From Strigamia acuminata (Eukaryota; Arthropoda; Chilopoda; Geophilomorpha; Linotaeniidae), in NCBI GenBank assembly GCA_949358305.1, contig OX442322.1, positions 5,642,001-5,706,000 of the forward strand: DNA of 64,000 nucleotides, in the 5' to 3' direction. Position numbers and translations under genes: made by a program. Under the pieces are notes generated by a model that saw nothing but the letters and a program-made list of their open reading frames with translations, was not told where the DNA came from and made no database searches. This document shows positions 32,301 through 43,300 of this stretch, piece after piece. Numbering within the stretch: position 1 is the first letter of the stretch; every line of letters begins with the position of its first letter.

Positions 32301-33308
32301 ACATCGTGCGCCAGAGTCCAACTTAATGTTAATTGAAACTTGGTTGTTAAGTTTCACCGTCTCAAACCAGTCGTCGTCATCATCTGTGTGCGACACGGTG
32401 ATTCGATCAATCAGCAATGTTGAATATAAATCCTCGCCTGATTCATCTTCTTCGGTGTCGACCATGTCGATGCCTTGCTTGGGTTTGGGTTTTTTCCATT
32501 TCTCCTTGCCCTCGGCCTGGCTGGCTCTACATACACTGGCAAAATGTCCTTTCTTTTTGCATTTGTTACATGCCTTATCATATGCTGGGCATTTCCCGAA
32601 TTCGTGTGTACGACCACACCGACCGCACGGCTTGGAAAATCCATCCGACGAATTTTTCGTGCTCCGTCCGGGCTTTTTATTCGCTCTGACAAAATCCACT
32701 TTTGATTCACCTGAATTTTTCATAGCTTTCACTTGCTTTTCTGCTGCTTCAGACGACCGTGCAAGCTGTATCGCCTTTTCTAGCGTCAAACCGGCCTCTT
32801 CTAATAACCGTTGTCGCAATGTTTCACTTCTCACGCCAACCACGATTATGTCCCGCAACATTCCATCTGCTAACGCCTGGAAACCACACTTTGCCATTTT
32901 TGTTTGGGCCTCGGTGACAAACTCATCTATCGATTGTCCCTCCGCTTGGCGTAGCGTCAAAAATTCATATCTCGCGAAACTCTCGTTCACTGTAGGCGCA
33001 AATTTATCCGTGAATTTTTTCTTCACCAAAGTCAAGTTCTTTTTCTCATCAGCTGTTAACTCAAAAGTTTTAAAAATCTTCCTCGCTTCTGGACCGATGG
33101 CACTCATCATTAATCCAACTTGTACTGTAGCCGTCTGGGTCTCGGTTTGTGCCGCCACGGCATACCATTCGTAGGAGTCTAGCCATTCCTCCCATACTGC
33201 CGCCATATTGTCTGGTTGTATTACTAGAGGCTTTGGTGGGCGCGCACCACTCGATCCCTTTGGCTGGTTTGCAACTGGATCTGCCATCACACTGTGGTAT
33301 TGAGTCAC
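29322..33308 (-). CDS. Gag-Pol polyprotein of F
   Basis: 1328 residues in one frame. Capsid region to about 220; two knuckles (CGRCGRTHEFGKC and CNKCKKKGHFASVC); protease KLDSGARCNVIP; RT with FAKFDLRFGYWQ and LPFGIKSAPEVFQ; RNase H SVDASSHAVGAALF; integrase HHCC finger (HMGHLG...CAVC) and core (SDGGPQFTS, RANGLAERAVQSAK). The RT active site reads SIDD where the family has Y/F-x-DD; the aromatic residue is replaced by Ser (TCA codon). All aspartates are present. No ATG problem: Met at 33308, 71 nt inside the LTR. Confidence 0.95.
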   Translation of the reverse strand: MTQYHSVMADPVANQPKGSSGARPPKPLVIQPDNMAAVWEEWLDSYEWYAVAAQTETQTATVQVGLMMSAIGPEARKIFKTFELTADEKKNLTLVKKKFTDKFAPTVNESFARYEFLTLRQAEGQSIDEFVTEAQTKMAKCGFQALADGMLRDIIVVGVRSETLRQRLLEEAGLTLEKAIQLARSSEAAEKQVKAMKNSGESKVDFVRANKKPGRSTKNSSDGFSKPCGRCGRTHEFGKCPAYDKACNKCKKKGHFASVCRASQAEGKEKWKKPKPKQGIDMVDTEEDESGEDLYSTLLIDRITVSHTDDDDDWFETVKLNNQVSINIKLDSGARCNVIPASVVRKLGVKVTESPTRRLQSYTGHHMKVVGAITLECALSRGKAPVEFQVVEEDVPALFGRKTCAQLKLIQRINALEPEVTDDEIMKNIFTGLGCAKDFVYDIDIDEQAPFKIFPPRTIPHVLQNRVKAELDDMVKKGVIEPVTEPTPAVSPLVVVQRGKKIRLCIDLTDVNQYVKRRHYPLRTFESVKPKLKKAKYFAKFDLRFGYWQSRVTKRTSNYLVVNTPWGRYRFLRLPFGIKSAPEVFQAMMEAALEGIPDTEVSIDDIIAYAETLAELRKLVKQILRRLYKKGFRLNKDKCIFEATEIKFLGHILTQDGVKPDPEKVEAIDRIKSPTNKEELRRFLGMTVYLAEFLPHYSSMTEPIRTLLPKDVAWEWTNAQETAVMRIKAALKTSPVLAYYDVNKDVVLSVDASSHAVGAALFQDGRPICYATQALTPCQQRYPQIEKEAFAIRFGCRKFHDYVYGKRVVVETDHKPLEAIAKKPLDRVPPRLQRIFFELMPYSPIITYKKGTEIPVADTLSRDCQPAPVKEDPEDLQVHIVLPMTNSATDKLKAAVRDDAEFQALSQVVMEGWPETNDSVPAHIRKYWNFRDELSIYGGIVFKNSRPIIPEQLRAHYLKCIHMGHLGVQSAIRRAREAVFWLGMSADIEAYVKSCAVCESTQRANVKEPIMSKPVPQLPWQRVATDLFEIKGRQFIVATDSYSGFYEVSQLRDTTARGVIEKLKRWFACHGSPKIVESDGGPQFTSREFKNFASAWEFSQEISSPHFPRANGLAERAVQSAKTMIKRCEKDGTDIYAALLNWRNTPRSEELGSPAQRLFSRRTRSLLLDTTALLKPELRKDVSKNLEEERRKQKLYADKSAQVAEPLEPGMEVRVRTGHRQWEGATIKAKTKYPRSFEVEMKDGRVLRRNSSVIRKTQADLPANPVPVIRTSPAEATRTDQSQSGSVANTTTSTETAKDPVAKVVGQPVPGYVTRSGRVVKPKQITDM

Positions 33309-33360
33309 TGGACGTGTGTATTTGTCCCTGACACTCTAATAATTCACTCACACTTGAAAG

Positions 33361-33379
33361 TTCTTTTATCCTGACACCA
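33361..33379 (-). promoter_or_regulatory. PBS of F
   Basis: TGGTGTCAGGATAAAAGAA on the minus strand, directly next to the LTR. The first nine bases fit the 3' end of tRNA-Leu, as in E; the rest does not, so the primer tRNA is uncertain. Confidence 0.55.
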
Positions 33380-33503
33380 TGTAAGTTGTTGTGACTAGCT
33401 GAAGTCGCTCAATGATAAACGCGTGGCTTCAGCCATGTTGGATAACATCACAAGTGATTTATTGCGCACCGTCACGGGGCGCCCTCTACAGGCACAACTC
33501 ACA
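33380..33503 (-). repeat. 5' LTR of F
   Basis: 124 bp, partner of 29031-29154; GCCATGTTGG at 33432-33441. Confidence 0.95.
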
Positions 33504-36343
33504 CCGTTAGAAGCTGGGTGGTATGCAGTCGTATAGGTCTTCTTAATATGCAAACAGTCATAGATCTCTTTCATCATTTTTGCCATAAAATATGATCCAC
33601 GGTCAGTGATTAATTGTCGCGGCACTGCATGCCGTAAGACAATATTATGCACAAATGCTTTCGCTACCGTGTCTGCTTTCTGGTTTGGCATTGGAATTGC
33701 CTCTGCATAGCGAGATAAGTGATCAGTAAACACAAGTATGTACTTATTGTTTTCTAAAGAAACCGGTAATGGTCCAAGTATATCCATTGATGTCCGCTCA
33801 AAGGGAAAACTAATTGGTGGAAAATCTCCCAATGGTGCTTGTTTTCTATTTGGTGTTTTTGCCAGTTGACACCAATGACACTGTTCACAATAAATTTGAA
33901 CATCTTGTTTCATACTTTTCCAATAAAAATAAGGTTCAATCCTCTGCCTTGTTTTCTTTATTCCCTTATGTCCCGAGAAAGGTGAATCATGATATGCCTT
34001 AAGAATTTCTGGTACTAAGGACCTAGGTGCAACCATTTGGTGCCAATATTCGGGTATTGTCGTCTTTGTTCCAAGTTTCTTTTTATGGTATAGAATACCA
34101 TCTTCATCTAGATAAAAATTATCTATTCTATCAGGAAGTTCTGAGTCATTAAACATTCCTTCCTTTCCACCAGACACATATTTGTAAACTGATCCCCACA
34201 AGCTATCTTTCATTTGTTCCTCTTTTACTAACTCTCTACTCCAGGCTGGTGTAAATTCATCAACTTTAGAAATTTTCACTCTGCTTAAAGCATCTGCTCC
34301 TTGGTTTATTTTTCCAGGTCTGTGAATAATTTCATAAGTATATTCAGATAAGAACAAAGCCCATCTAGCTAACCTTGAAGAAGGATCTTTAATCTTAGTT
34401 AGCCATTTCAGGGGTCTGTGATCAGTAATTATTTTAAATGGTTTCCCATACAAATAACATCTAAACTGCTTGACTGCAAAAATTACAGCAAGACACTCTA
34501 ATTCTGTTGTAGAATATCTCGTTTCAGCTGAACTTAACTGTCTACTAACATAACAAATTAGGTGTTCTTTTCCTTCAAATTCTTAAGACAAAATTGCACC
34601 AACTGCTTGTTGAGATGCATCTGAAGTAACTATGAATGTCTTTGTAAAATCTGGGTAGCGAAGCAAAGGAGCTGTTATCAATGCCAGCTTCAAATCTTGT
34701 AACTATTTTCACATTGCTCTGTCCAAATAAATGGATTGTCCTTTTTTGTAAGTTGAGTTAATGGCTTTGCTCTATCTGCAAAACCTTTTATATGCCTTCT
34801 GAAATAACCATTTAGACCAAGAAATCCTCTTAGTTGTTTTACATCTAATGGTCTAGGAAATTTCTCAACTGCTGAGATCTTTTCTGGATTTGGCTGAATT
34901 CCATCTGCAGAAACAATGTGTCCTAGATAGCGCACTTCAGACCTCACAAATTGACACTTTTTGGGTTTTAATTTCAAGTTTGATTCTCTTAATCTATCAA
35001 ATACCATCTGTAGCCTTTGCAAATGTGAATCAAATGTGTCACTAAATACAATAATATCATCCATATAAATATAGCAAATAGACCCTTTTAACCCCAATAA
35101 TAAGAAATCAGCCAGCCTCTGCCAAGTAGCTGGTGAATTGCTAAGACCCATAGGCATTCGAGCCCATTCCCAATGTCCATCTGGAGTTGAGAAAGCAGTT
35201 TTCTCTGAATCTGATGGTTCCATCCCTAGCTGCCAAAATCCTGACATAAAATCCATCACACTAAAATAACGACTTGAGCCTAGCATATCAAAAGTCTCAG
35301 AAATATTAGGTAAAGGATAAGAATCAAGCCTAGTGACTGCATTTAACTTTCTATAGTCTATGACAAATCTATAAGAGCCATCTGGTTTACGAACTAACAA
35401 TGCAGGAGCACTCCAAGGTGAATTGGATGGTTTAATTATTCCTCTGTCACATAAATCTTGGATTTGAGTATCCATTTCTTTTCTCAAGGTATGCGGAATT
35501 CGATATGGAGCCAAAGCAATTGGAGCTGCATCACCTGTGGTTATGTGATGTTTAATTTCTTCACAAAAACCTAATTCTTTGTCTGAAAATGCAAAGACAT
35601 CTCTGTATTCTTTTAATAATTTCATTAATGGAATTTTCTGTTCAGCTGTCAAATGAGAAACATCAAAGGCTGATTCCCAATCAATTGATTCATTCTCAAT
35701 CTTAGAAATACAGGAACTTGTTCTATTTTCTACTTTGCTAGGTTTTTCCATTTCCTCTGCTGAATTTAAACATCCTACTGGTCTATTTCTACATAATGTT
35801 ATTGGCTTGTTTGTTACATTCATTACTCTAATTGGTATGTTTAAATCATCATTCACTGTAACTAGCACTCTAGCAACCAATGCTCCATTATGCCAAAAAT
35901 CTCCTGACTCAACCACTCCAATCTGACCTTTAAGAGCTGTATCAGTTATTTTAGCAGATAAAACACATTCTGATCTGGCAGGAAGAGTATATTTGCGTGT
36001 CAAACGAATGGGAACCCCTCCAAAATATTTTTGTGATGTTGTTTGTGTCACCTCTGGTGTTGATGTTATTGATACTGTTGTTTTATTTTGATCTGACCTT
36101 GACTTTGAATTGTGTAAAGCATCTTGTGCTTCTTGTAAAGTACCATACAATGGAAAACAATTATTATTATTTTGCATCTTTCTCTGTGACCAAATAATGT
36201 CCAAATTATATTCAAGAATTATATCTTTTCCTAAAACTCCATCAACTGGATATGCGTATGAATCATCACAAGCGTATATATTTACTAAATACTCTTGACT
36301 TCCAATTGATAATGATGACTGATAAATTCCAGATATGTCTAAT
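33504..36343 (-). pseudogene. pol: E Pol: end of protease, RT, RNase H, integrase N-part
   Basis: From D leftward: end of protease (GVLGKDIILEYNLDIIW), RT (RFVIDYRKLNAV, SVMDFMSGFWQ, YMDDIIVFSD), a frameshift near 34697, RNase H (VTSDASQQAVGAIL) broken by TAA at 34585-34583, then the RNase H end, integrase finger (HDSPFSGHKG...CHWC) and core (ITDRGSYFMAK). F cuts the frame at 33504 right after HPASNG. RT itself looks complete. Two lesions plus two insertions make it inactive. Confidence 0.92.
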
Positions 36344-37161
36344 TGTGGTGACCCCGCGGGTGGTCGTCCCTCCAGTGGACGCCATCCGCATGAGTCACTA
36401 GGAAAGGTCAGTTCCCTCGCGTTGGCTCCGCCTTCCCCCCCTGGGAAGCGCGTGCCCCGAGGGGGTGAGGTGATGCGTGGACGGCCCCCATTGGCCGAGC
36501 CAGGCCCCTCACCCTGGCCTATATCAGGTAGAGTTTCGCGCCCTACAAGCAGAACTTACACAAACGACACCAAGAACACAGCAACTACCTCACCGTCAGG
36601 CCAACTCCACCAAAAGTTAGGATTGATCGAGGACCGCTGATTCCAGTGCAACTGTAACTCTCACGAATTTACACTGTGTGTTATTTCCCCGCGAAAGCAG
36701 GAAAATAACCCTTGTGGATTCACACGAAATAATCGACCCACGATTATTTCCATTGCGAAGTGTCCGAGTGCCCTGTAAGAAACTCCCCGTTTCTGGACGG
36801 AGCCTTGCGACGCTAAAAACCAACCCTAGACAACAGGCACGGATAGAAGACTCGAAAGAGCATTCCACCGCGTCCGTGAACGACGAATCCGTGACGAATT
36901 AACGACAACTCGAGACGCCGCCTTTGTTCCGCCGACCACGCGGAACCGACGACGCCATCTTGAGAAATCCTTTGTTCGACTCTGACCAAGTCGACTCGAG
37001 TTTTATACTGAGTGTATTTTAAGGCTTACGCCTATTGAATAAACCTGTTTGTTCATTTACATATACTTAGTATTCATTTGGGTAATTTACATATTTAGTA
37101 GAATCACAGGTAAAGTAATACACGTTAGCTCATTAAACCTATCACCAGGTAGGACGCGACA
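36344..37161 (+). repeat. 5' LTR of D
   Basis: 818 bp, TGTGGTGACC...GACGCGACA. AATAAA at about 37039-37044. GCCATCTTGA at 36954-36963. A strong splice-donor-like CACAG/GTAAAGT lies near its end (GT at 37110). Partner 55508-56325. Confidence 0.95.
37107..37116 (+). promoter_or_regulatory. Candidate splice donor in the 5' LTR of D
   Basis: CAG/GTAAAGT fits the donor consensus and is unchanged in the diverged solo LTR at 13922-14740. It would feed the acceptor at 51970 or 52666 to make an ORF3 mRNA. Confidence 0.45.
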
Positions 37162-37163
37162 CG

Positions 37164-37181
37164 TGGGGGCCTGTCCGGGAT
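37164..37181 (+). promoter_or_regulatory. PBS of D, tRNA-Pro
   Basis: TGGGGGCCTGTCCGGGAT, 2 nt inside the LTR. It differs at two adjacent bases from the classic proline PBS TGGGGGCTCGTCCGGGAT. Confidence 0.8.
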
Positions 37182-37256
37182 TTAGAAATAAATCTCAACT
37201 GAACTTGTGATCTCTCATTTAATATAATAACCCAAATCGAAGAATTACTCAAAGAA

Positions 37257-40235
37257 ATGTCAGACCAAGATGAACAATCCGCGTCTGATAACGAGCGACC
37301 TATGCTCGAAAAGGGAAAACGGACCTCCGACTATAACTTAAGGTCGGGCGGCCCGGTTCCCGAACAATCCGCGAAGGCGAAAGCCCGAGCGAATCGGAGG
37401 AAAGCAAAGGCGCAGAAAGAGGAAGCAGCTGCTTCACTCGAGGCCCTAACCGAGCCCGAGCGAGAGCCGCTCTCCTCAGATATGCCCTTTGTCGAAGACA
37501 CCGATACGGAAGTCCTAGAAAATCAAGAAGAAATTCGCGATACAACAACAGGACGAGTGCCGATACTGGTAGCCGAGGAGAAGACGGAAACTCCGAGGCG
37601 AACAACCACAGTCGACAACAACCCATCACCAGCGCAAAGCCACCATTCGGCCCCCCTAAATGAAACTCCGGCGAGAAACCCGAGCGGGACCCCGATGGCC
37701 TCCCGTGCCTCGGCGAGACCTGCCCCTGTTTCCCCCGAGGTAGCCCACTTAATTCACCTATCGCAACAGGCAGCCCGACTGAAAGCAGTAACCGATATTC
37801 CGCCGGGAACGTCAGTTTGGGACTCGATTACTATACTCACTAAAGCGATTTGCGCAGCACAGGCCCCGACGCCAGTCGCAAGACCAGCGGCGGAGACGCC
37901 TGTAGCGCAAGAAACGCCGAGTGACGTAGGTAACTTCGTGCCCGATCCTCACAAAGCCCTTCACGAATCTCGGGAGAAAGCCCGAGAAGAATCGAGGCAG
38001 GAAACGATAAATCGTCAGCGTAGAGTGAGCGCTGAAAGGAGAGAACTTTGGAACGAGGAAGAGGAACGACTACAGCGGGAAAAAAGAACCATGGAGAGAA
38101 CGGAAGAAATGGTGCAAGAAATAAGAGAAGAGCAGGAAGCAAAAATACGAAGAGAATGGAATAATACCGTAGAAGGAAGGCACAGAGAGGCCCAAGACTA
38201 CGAAGACCAATTCCGAGCCCTCCTAGCCCAACGAAAAGCCGAGAAATTGCAGAAACTAAGAGAAGAAGCTCAGCGGCAACACCAAAAGTGGGAAGAGCAA
38301 TACCACGAAAGGATGAAAGCCGCAAGAGCAAGGAGAGAAAAGGAGCAACTCCTTGAACAGCACGAAGAATGGGAGCGGTACAGATGGACCGACGAGTACC
38401 AAGCTAAGAAAAAAGCGATAATTGACGAGCAAAAACGATGGGAAGCCGAAAACTGGGAAAAGGAAGCGGAGAAATTCCAAAGAGAGTACGAGCAGGACGT
38501 TTCAGAGAGGAATAAAAAGGAAGATCCAAAGGCGGACAAAGAGCCCACCGGTGGCTCCGAAGCCGAAACAAAAAAGAGGAAGTCGCAGGAGGACGACCAA
38601 GCGGATAAAAAATCCAGAAACCGTAACCCCTCGAAACGATCCGAAAGAAGCGCCGCAATCGACGCGTTGCTTAACAAAAAGAACGCGAATAAGGACCGCG
38701 AGCGCCCAGGAAGCGAAGAGAATAAGTGGTATTCTTTTTGCGGGAGCAGCGACGAAAAGGAGCCGCCGCCCTCCGGAGGCTCGAAAAAATCACGGGATGG
38801 CGAAGAAGTCCCCCCGAAGGGACCAAGAGATCACCCACAAGGCGACCCTTCCGACCCCTCTGATTCATCGGACGACGACGACCAAAGTCGACCGTCATCC
38901 GGACCGCACCGAGAGAGCCGCGGCAGCAACCAGCACCATTCGGACCGACCGAATGCCTCCAACCGATCTTCGCACAGCTCTCGCCCTTCCATGCAGGAGG
39001 GGAATTTCCAAGACTCTGCCGGCCGACAATATACAATGGCTGAACTGGGTCGTGCCTTATTGAACTCTTTCCGAAAGGAAGGAATCGACTTGGGCCACCC
39101 CGGAGATGAACATAACCGCGCCGGTGAAAGGGTCAAACGCAAATATGGCGTGCGTAACGAGCCAGCGGCCGAAGCCACGGGCAACATCCGCTGGCAGCAC
39201 TACGTACAAACGCGATTCGACGGTTCGTGGAAAGCGGGAGACCGCTTCCTCGACGAAGTCATGAGAATCAAGAAAGCTACAAAGGCGACCGTCGCCGATA
39301 TGCTTACGCACGGTCTAGTGGAACTAACCACTGGATCAGCCCGCGAGTGGTACCAAGGACTGAAAAATCCGACCTGGGACGATTTTCTCGTCCGTTTCGA
39401 CCTTCGATACGGCGAGACGCCCGACGAAATAAGCAACAAGTTGCGTAGCCTACGTCAAGCCCCAGGTGAAACACTCGCCGATTATGACGCCCGAGCGAAA
39501 TTACTCTTCGCCCGAGCACCGTACGAAATTAACCCTGCCGGGTTTACGATGATTTTCTATGGGGGATTGTCAGCACATTCACAACGAATATTGCTGGACA
39601 TGCGTGCTCCCCGCACTGGCGACTATCGGGATGTCAGTAATTATCTCCTAACCAATACGCTGGAGATAGAACAAAGGTACTACGCCTCGCTGCCACCCGA
39701 AGAGGCGGAAGCCCACGAAAAGCGACTGATAACCAGCGCCGAACGCCATAAAGCTTCCGAGAAATTAATGAGGCCGAGCGAATACCTCAGCGGCATAATG
39801 AGCCTCACTGAGGCATCTTCGGGACGGACGTTGACACCAAAAACCGGTGTCACGCTCCCAAGCAACCCGATTGCTGCCCCAAAGAAAGCTCCGACGACTA
39901 CAGCGATGCAGGTGACCTCGACTGACTTAGCCACCTCGGCAAAAGCAGAAGAAGCGTCACCTCCCGCGGCGGTCGCCGAGCCGACAAAGGAATCAAGCGA
40001 TGAAGACGACCTGCACGAGCACCTCGAAAACTTATCGACGGGGTGCGACGACCAAGGCCCGTACCTTCATCACGCGCACCGAGCGCTAGCCATCACCCAA
40101 TTCAGAGCACACGCCCGAGCCACCAAGGAAATAGGGGCGCCGGGCCTAAAAAGACGGTTCCCAACAGCATTCGTCCCGAAAAAACCGGGTTTCACACCCA
40201 CGGGCGACAAAAGCAATATTAAATGCTACAGCTGA
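37257..40235 (+). CDS. gag: Gypsy D Gag, frame stops before the C-terminal tail
   Basis: 992 residues. The N-terminus is acidic and disordered; residues about 230-430 form a long charged coiled coil (runs of E, R and K); a second disordered charged part follows; the capsid domain is at about 640-800 (FDGSWKAGDRFLDEV, QAPGETLADYDARAKLLF). It matches G and, more weakly, A. The frame ends at TGA 40233-40235 after KCYS. In the +1 frame, open from 40222, the Gag tail (MAELNIALAKN) continues to 40344 and carries the slippery site. So this copy has a frame break near the expected zinc knuckle; no complete CCHC motif is visible. Confidence 0.9.
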   Translation: MSDQDEQSASDNERPMLEKGKRTSDYNLRSGGPVPEQSAKAKARANRRKAKAQKEEAAASLEALTEPEREPLSSDMPFVEDTDTEVLENQEEIRDTTTGRVPILVAEEKTETPRRTTTVDNNPSPAQSHHSAPLNETPARNPSGTPMASRASARPAPVSPEVAHLIHLSQQAARLKAVTDIPPGTSVWDSITILTKAICAAQAPTPVARPAAETPVAQETPSDVGNFVPDPHKALHESREKAREESRQETINRQRRVSAERRELWNEEEERLQREKRTMERTEEMVQEIREEQEAKIRREWNNTVEGRHREAQDYEDQFRALLAQRKAEKLQKLREEAQRQHQKWEEQYHERMKAARARREKEQLLEQHEEWERYRWTDEYQAKKKAIIDEQKRWEAENWEKEAEKFQREYEQDVSERNKKEDPKADKEPTGGSEAETKKRKSQEDDQADKKSRNRNPSKRSERSAAIDALLNKKNANKDRERPGSEENKWYSFCGSSDEKEPPPSGGSKKSRDGEEVPPKGPRDHPQGDPSDPSDSSDDDDQSRPSSGPHRESRGSNQHHSDRPNASNRSSHSSRPSMQEGNFQDSAGRQYTMAELGRALLNSFRKEGIDLGHPGDEHNRAGERVKRKYGVRNEPAAEATGNIRWQHYVQTRFDGSWKAGDRFLDEVMRIKKATKATVADMLTHGLVELTTGSAREWYQGLKNPTWDDFLVRFDLRYGETPDEISNKLRSLRQAPGETLADYDARAKLLFARAPYEINPAGFTMIFYGGLSAHSQRILLDMRAPRTGDYRDVSNYLLTNTLEIEQRYYASLPPEEAEAHEKRLITSAERHKASEKLMRPSEYLSGIMSLTEASSGRTLTPKTGVTLPSNPIAAPKKAPTTTAMQVTSTDLATSAKAEEASPPAAVAEPTKESSDEDDLHEHLENLSTGCDDQGPYLHHAHRALAITQFRAHARATKEIGAPGLKRRFPTAFVPKKPGFTPTGDKSNIKCYS

Positions 40236-40307
40236 AAAAAAGGCCAAAGTCACTAGCGAGACACAAACTATGATGAAGATGATGGCAGAGTTAAATATCG
40301 CCCTGGC

Positions 40308-40314
40308 AAAAAAC
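40308..40314 (+). promoter_or_regulatory. Slippery heptamer A AAA AAC, gag to pol of D
   Basis: In the frame of the Gag tail (GCA AAA AAC; tail stop TAG 40342-40344); the -1 frame is pol. Downstream bases can form a stem with CGCAG near 40322 and CTGCG near 40357, plus CGAAG/CTTCG inside it. Confidence 0.7.
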
Positions 40315-43300
40315 TGCCAAGCGCAGGCGTCGTCGAAGAAATAGAATCGACTTCGTCTGCGAAAGCCGAGGAAATAACAAGGAAAAAGAAATTCCATACC
40401 GGACCTGCCGGTCACGCCATACTTGATGCGCAGGTCAAAGACCGAGCCCAATCCGCACCAGAAAAGGAAGGAAAAGTGATACTGAGGGGCATGCAAGTGA
40501 GAACTGAGGCCAAGACAGACGATAGTTGGGCCGAACTCCCGTTTGACTTGGAAGTCGTACCGCAGAAATTGCGAGTATTCCACTGCAACGTCTCAAAGTC
40601 ACATTGCGAGACACTCTGTATGTTACCAGTGACCATTGAAAACCAAAAGTTACTGGGACTACTGGATTCCGGAGCGGATCGTTCTTTCATATCCGAAGAT
40701 CTAGTCGAGAGCCTAGACATCGAAGACAAAATGATGAAAGTCAATGAGAATGTGGAATTACTCACAGCTAATGGCTATGTAAAGCCAAGGGGCGTAATAA
40801 AAATCACCATCGATTGGAGGGGAGGGAACCTATCCCACCCCTTCTTGGTGCTGCCATCCCACGACAAGGTGTTCCTCCTCGGAATCGACATCATGGCTAA
40901 ACTAAAAATACAGCCAAATCCGATAACGAGATCGTGGAATTGGATAAGCCCCGAAGGTGAAAGGCCCATTCCAGTAGTACCCCAAAAATTACTGGACGAG
41001 GCCCAAGAGAAGGAGGAATACGAGAGAGGACTGCGAAAATTCGTACAGGACTACGATTTCGTAGCCTTCGCTCTGGAACTGCAAAGAAGCAACATGGTGG
41101 ACACGTTGGTCGAGGAAGCCGCCCTGCAAGTCAACGAGGCATCATTGCTGAGACGAATACTTCGTAAGCACGAGCGGATCCTCACCAAAACGCCCGGAAG
41201 GACGACCGAAGCCGTACACGAGATCGAACTGACGACGGACAAACCAATTCGCGTGCCATACAAGGGGATGAATCCCCAAAAACGGGATATAGTGACCCAG
41301 ATGTGTCAAGACATGCTCGACAAAGGCATCGTCACAGAAGCATTGGGCGAATACGCGATGAGGATCGTCCTAGTAATGCGACCCGGCTCCGAGCCTCGCT
41401 TGTGTATCGACTACCGCCCGCTCAATGCTATAACGGTGATAGATCCGATACAGATGCCCTCCATCGAAGCGATTCTCCGGGAGCTGGCTCCATTTAATTG
41501 GGTAACCACCATGGACCTGTCAAAAGGGTACTGGCAGGTCGAACTCCGACCGGAAGACAAACTAAAAACAGCGTTTTACTCGCCTATAGGGCGATTAATG
41601 TTCAACGTAATGCCATTCGGACTAGTGAACGCACCAAGCACATTTCAAAAGTTAATCGAAAGCGTCCTCGGAGACATGTTACATGATTTCGTATGGGCTT
41701 ATCTCGACGATATCATTATTGCGTCAGACACTTTTGAGGAACACATAGAGCACATAGACCGAGTGGTCTCCCGTTTAGCCAAAGCTGGACTCCATGTCCA
41801 CCCCGGAAAGAGCAAGTTCTGTAGAAAAGAACTTGCCTTCCTAGGCTATCGAATCGGAGTTGAAGGGATCGCCATTGATCCCGAAAAAGTACGAGCAATA
41901 AACGGATTCCCGGCCCCAGAAGATATAAAGGGAGTCCAGAGATTCATGGGAATGATTAATTTTTTCGGCAGGCTGCTCCCCAATTTGGCAGAAGTAGCCG
42001 CGCCCGTGACGGACCTCCTGCGAACCGACCGCGAGTTCGCTTGGACGGCCGAATGCGAGGCCGCCTTCAACGCCATAAAACAAATGCTGGCCGACGTCGA
42101 CAAAATGCCGCTACCCGATCTAAACCGACCGTTCGTACTGCATACCGACGCCAGCCGAGTTGGCTTGGGAGCAGCCCTCTTGCAAAAACACACGTATAAC
42201 GGAGTAGAGCAAGAAGTACCCTGTATGTTCATAAGCCGAAAAATACAGGGAGCCGAGAAAAACTACACGGCTACAGAACTGGAGTGCTTAGCCGTAATAT
42301 GGGCTGTTCGGAAATTTCGTGACTACCTAGAGTATACGAACTTCGAGGTACAGACCGATCATCAAGCATTAAGTTGGTTGATGAAATTAAAAGAACCATC
42401 CGGCAGACTCGCCAGATGGCAACTCGAACTCATGGCGTGCGACATAACAATAACATATCGCCCCGGAAAGTTCAATCAGGTAGCCGACGCTTTATCGCGA
42501 GCCCCGGCGTCCGACCCCCATGGTCCGGACGACGACGGCGAGGACGATTCGCGTCTACTCTATTGTCCGACGCCCAGACGAATTTGGCGCCTGCGTAAAG
42601 CGAACGAATTGCCTGTAATGGAGCCCGCTGACAGAACATTTTGCGGTTTCTGGACTCGAACGTACCAGCCAGCTGGAGCGACCGACGCGAAGACGGAGGC
42701 AGCCCCTCCAGTCGTCCAAGAGGCCCCAAAAACTCTGCTGCGAGCCTTCACGGCCACCATAGAAAAGAAAACGCAATACGCGCCGCCAACAAGACTCGAG
42801 TTCATCGAACATCAGGCGACCGACGCCAAATGTCAAATAATGACTCGATTCCTAGAAAAGGGGGAATATCCGGTCGACATGACGAATCCTCATCGCAGAA
42901 AGCAATTTGCTAAGGAAGCCACCAGCTACCTGATAGACGACGGGTTACTACTGAAATACCACCCGACGTTTCAGGACGACCTTAGCGGAGCGGGAAACGC
43001 AATAAAAGTGGTGGTGCCTGTCTCGCTACACACCCGATTGCTGTGGCTGATGCACGGGCACCCACTCGCTAGCCACGCCGGCATAGCAAGAACATTGTAC
43101 CGCGTGAAGCAGATATTTTTTTGGCCCGGAGCCCGCCAGAAAATAACGAAATTTATTCGTCACTGCTCCCGGTGCCAAGCATGTCGACCTCGCGACAAAG
43201 TGGCCAGAAACACAATGTCTCTTGGCCCCTATGCTCCCTTCGACTGTTGGAGTGTTGACTTGATGGGCCCCAAGCCCACAACAAGCAACCGCAACATGTA

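Larger units (their letters stand above)
29031..33503 (-). mobile_element. Compact mag-like gypsy element F
   Basis: 4473 bp, 124-bp LTRs identical by eye, 5-bp target duplication CCGTT (29026-29030 and 33504-33508), PBS directly next to the LTR and a polypurine tract (AAAAAAAGGGGAGA, minus strand). One gag-pol ORF fills the interior. Short LTRs and a single ORF fit the mag/SURL type of gypsy element. It is inserted in E integrase and looks recent. Confidence 0.93.

Noticed and set aside
32209-33174. 321-codon plus-strand frame opposite the Gag of F
   Set aside because: Antisense of a conserved gag-pol ORF; no recognisable protein.
38270-39063. Long open frames in other frames of D gag (up to 213 codons on the plus strand)
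   Set aside because: They run under the charged, codon-biased gag and have no domain; explained by composition.
40233-40256. Stop-codon readthrough (TGA and TAG) linking gag and pol of D in one frame, as in MLV
   Set aside because: Two stops 21 nt apart make readthrough unlikely, and the Gag tail with the slippery heptamer lies in another frame, matching A and G.
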